Assembly: GCA_017694145.1 (NCBI GenBank)
Contig: JADINF010000045.1
Span: 1-6,208, forward strand
Length of the DNA: 6,208 nt
From: Candidatus Stercoripulliclostridium pullicola
Lineage (GTDB): Bacteria; Bacillota; Clostridia; Christensenellales; DTU072
Direction of reading: 5' to 3'
The notes under the pieces were generated by a model. It saw nothing but the letters and a program-made list of their open reading frames with translations, was not told the origin of the DNA and did no database searches. Within the stretch, counting starts at the first letter, position 1; the number at the start of each line of letters is the position of its first letter. The position numbers and the translations under genes were made by a program. This document shows positions 4,477 through 6,208 of the stretch, piece by piece.

Positions 4477-6208
4477 TTAATATTTCTTGCGCTTCTCGTA
4501 AGAAGTATGCAATATGCCGTGAGCCTTATGGCTGTTAGGCTCGCCGAGATAGGTATCGTAGAGCTCCTTAATGATCGGATTCTTGTGCGACTTGCGGAGT
4601 TTGCTCTTTTGGTCTGCGTCGTATATCGCCGCCGCGCGAAGCGCTCTGATGTCGATATTGTTCCTCTCGTACGCACTTCTGATCGGTTGTCCGCCGCCGT
4701 TGACGCATCCGCCGGGACAGCTCATTATCTCGATGAACTGATAATCCGCTTCTCCCCTCTTGATCTTCTCAAGAAGGTCCTTCGCGTTCTGAAGTCCGCT
4801 CGCGACCGCAACTTTCACCTTCATTCCGGCGATCTTGACGGTGGCTTCCTTGACGCCTTCCGTGCCGCGGACCGCTTTATAGTCTATGGCTTTGAGATCT
4901 TTATTTTCGAGAACGTCCGCCACGGTACGCAGAGCCGCTTCCATAACGCCGCCCGTCGCGCCGAAAAGAAGTCCCGCCGACGAAGCTATGCCGAGAGGAG
5001 CGTCGAATTCGCCGTCCTCGAGCTCTCTGAACATAATGCCCTGCATCTTGATGAGCTTGGCAAGTTCTCTCGTGGTAAGCGTGATGTCGATATCGGGAAC
5101 GCCCGCCGCAGACTGGTCGGCTCTGCCCTTTTCGAATTTCTTCGCGGTGCAGGGCATTACGGAGACGACTACCATGTCTTTGGGGTCGATGCCGAGCTTC
5201 TCGGCGTAATAGGTCTTGCATATCGCGCCGAACATCTGCTGCGGAGATTTACAGGTGGAAAGGTTGGGAATGAATTCGGGATAGTAATGCTCCACGAATT
5301 TGATCCACGCGGGAGAACAGCTCGTGAACATGGGCAGTACGCCGCCGTTCTTCACTCTCGAAATAAACTCCGCGCCTTCTTCCATTATCGTAAGGTCCGC
5401 CGTGAAGTCCACGTCGAATACCGCTTTGAAGCCCATTTTGCGCATCGCGGTGACCATCTTGCCCTCGACGTTGGTGCCTACGGGATAACCGAATTCCTCT
5501 CCCAGTCCTACGCGCACCGAAGGAGCGGTAGCGATGAGAACGTATTTCGATTTATCGGCAAGAGCCGCGATAACGTCGTCTATCTCCTCTCTCTCGTGGA
5601 GCGCGCCCGTGGGGCAAGCCGCTATGCACTGTCCGCAACCCACGCAAGGAACGTCCGCGAGGTTTTTCTCGAATGCGCAAGCGATATGCGTGTCGAAGCC
5701 TCTCGCGTTGGCGCCGATAACGGCGATACCCTGATAATTCTTGCAAGCCGCCACGCATCTGCGGCAAAGCACGCACTTATTGTTGTCCCTTACAATATAC
5801 GGAGTGCTCGCGTCGACGGGATAGTCGCTTACGGCGCCTTTGTATTTATTGGCGTCGCAACGCAGTTCCTCGGAAAGAGTCTGCAATTCGCAATTTCCGT
5901 TACGTACGCAGGAGAGACATTCCTTCTTATGATCGGAAAGAATGAGCTCCACCGTCGTACGACGGGAATCTATGACGCGTTGGCTGTTGGTAGTCACTTC
6001 CATACCCTCGCTTACGGGATATACGCAGGACGCGACGAGCGATCTCGCGCCTTTCACTTCCACCACGCACACGCGGCACGCCCCTATCGCGTTGATGTTG
6101 CGGAGGTAGCACAGCGTGGGTATTCTGATACCCGCCTTCTTGGCGGCGTCAAGTACGGTCGTGCCTTCCGGTACGCTTACGTCCTGACCGTTTATTTTAA
6201 GGTTTACC
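4477..6208 (-). CDS. hydA: [FeFe] hydrogenase, CpI-like modular large subunit (HydA)
   Basis: It reduces protons to H2 or oxidises H2 at an H-cluster, in the cytosol. The frame is open to base 6207, and base 6208 (G on the minus strand) is probably the third base of the ATG. The whole protein would then have 577 residues (CpI has 574), numbered here with that Met as 1; the GTG at 6072 is internal. In order it has a plant-type 2Fe-2S domain (C34, C45, C48, C62), a His-Cys3 4Fe-4S site (H94, C98, C101, C107), two 4Fe-4S ferredoxin clusters (C146/149/152/156 and C189/192/195/199), then the H-cluster domain with L1 TSCSPAW (296-302), L2 MPCTAKK (from 352) and L3 EIMSCPGGCVNGGGQP (from 494). A small-subunit-like tail ends the chain (RKSHKNP, LHTSYEK). 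The proton-path residues E278, E281, R285, C298 and S318 are all present. L1 has Ser instead of the second Cys. It could be the catalytic subunit of a bifurcating HydABC complex, with partner genes beyond the right edge. Confidence 0.96.
   Translation of the reverse strand, partial: VNLKINGQDVSVPEGTTVLDAAKKAGIRIPTLCYLRNINAIGACRVCVVEVKGARSLVASCVYPVSEGMEVTTNSQRVIDSRRTTVELILSDHKKECLSCVRNGNCELQTLSEELRCDANKYKGAVSDYPVDASTPYIVRDNNKCVLCRRCVAACKNYQGIAVIGANARGFDTHIACAFEKNLADVPCVGCGQCIAACPTGALHEREEIDDVIAALADKSKYVLIATAPSVRVGLGEEFGYPVGTNVEGKMVTAMRKMGFKAVFDVDFTADLTIMEEGAEFISRVKNGGVLPMFTSCSPAWIKFVEHYYPEFIPNLSTCKSPQQMFGAICKTYYAEKLGIDPKDMVVVSVMPCTAKKFEKGRADQSAAGVPDIDITLTTRELAKLIKMQGIMFRELEDGEFDAPLGIASSAGLLFGATGGVMEAALRTVADVLENKDLKAIDYKAVRGTEGVKEATVKIAGMKVKVAVASGLQNAKDLLEKIKRGEADYQFIEIMSCPGGCVNGGGQPIRSAYERNNIDIRALRAAAIYDADQKSKLRKSHKNPIIKELYDTYLGEPNSHKAHGILHTSYEKRKKY

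Noticed and set aside
4470..4505. Possible minus-strand promoter at the 3' end of hydA (TTACGA about 17 nt before AATATA)
   Set aside because: Both boxes match consensus poorly and the region is AT-rich coding sequence around the stop codon. It is not strong enough to list.
6070..6072. GTG at 6072 as the hydrogenase start
   Set aside because: The frame continues upstream and encodes the first half of the 2Fe-2S domain, including C34 and C45. The gene runs to the window edge.
1..6208. Search for CRISPR arrays, defence systems, insertion sequences, phage genes, tRNAs and riboswitches
   Set aside because: No direct-repeat array, transposase motif, inverted-repeat boundary, tRNA-like fold or long structured leader was seen. 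The gaps between genes are all under 200 nt and are accounted for by terminators, a promoter and ribosome sites.

Overview
The window looks like chromosomal DNA from an obligately anaerobic bacterium, most likely a member of the Clostridia (Bacillota). The reasons are a modular [FeFe] hydrogenase with the domain layout of Clostridium pasteurianum CpI, a KtrAB potassium-uptake pair, strong AGGAG ribosome sites, a lipobox-bearing surface lipoprotein and a WG-repeat protein. The taxon is inferred from gene content only. There is no phage, insertion sequence, CRISPR array, tRNA or rRNA.

Left part, plus strand. The window opens inside the 3' end of a KtrB/TrkH-type K+ channel subunit (1-241). It is followed by the cytosolic RCK regulator ktrA (302-949) and a hairpin terminator (992-1022). 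A near-consensus promoter (TGGACA, 18 nt, TATAAT) then drives a single gene for a secreted lipoprotein with the DUF4874/DUF4832 architecture (1126-2535). This unit ends at a strong hairpin with T-tracts on both sides (about 2617-2650), which separates it from the convergent genes to the right.

Right part, minus strand. Transcription enters from beyond the right edge. hydA (4477-6208) appears essentially complete: only the first two bases of its probable ATG seem to fall outside the window. After a 64-nt gap holding a hairpin comes a 348-residue protein (3366-4412) that joins an RNA polymerase alpha-CTD-like domain, a long disordered R/N/D-rich linker and WG repeats. One nucleotide further on, and probably translationally coupled, is a membrane-anchored protein with a signal peptide, two SH3-like domains, one transmembrane helix and a basic cytosolic tail (2702-3364).

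How they work together: KtrB and KtrA form one K+ uptake complex, probably gated by nucleotide and perhaps by c-di-AMP. HydA would dispose of reductant as H2, or be the catalytic subunit of an electron-bifurcating HydABC complex whose other genes would lie off the right edge. The alpha-CTD-like/WG protein and the SH3/TM protein form a tight pair of unknown function. That pair is the part of the window most worth a second look. The hydrogenase also has a Cys-to-Ser change in its L1 motif.
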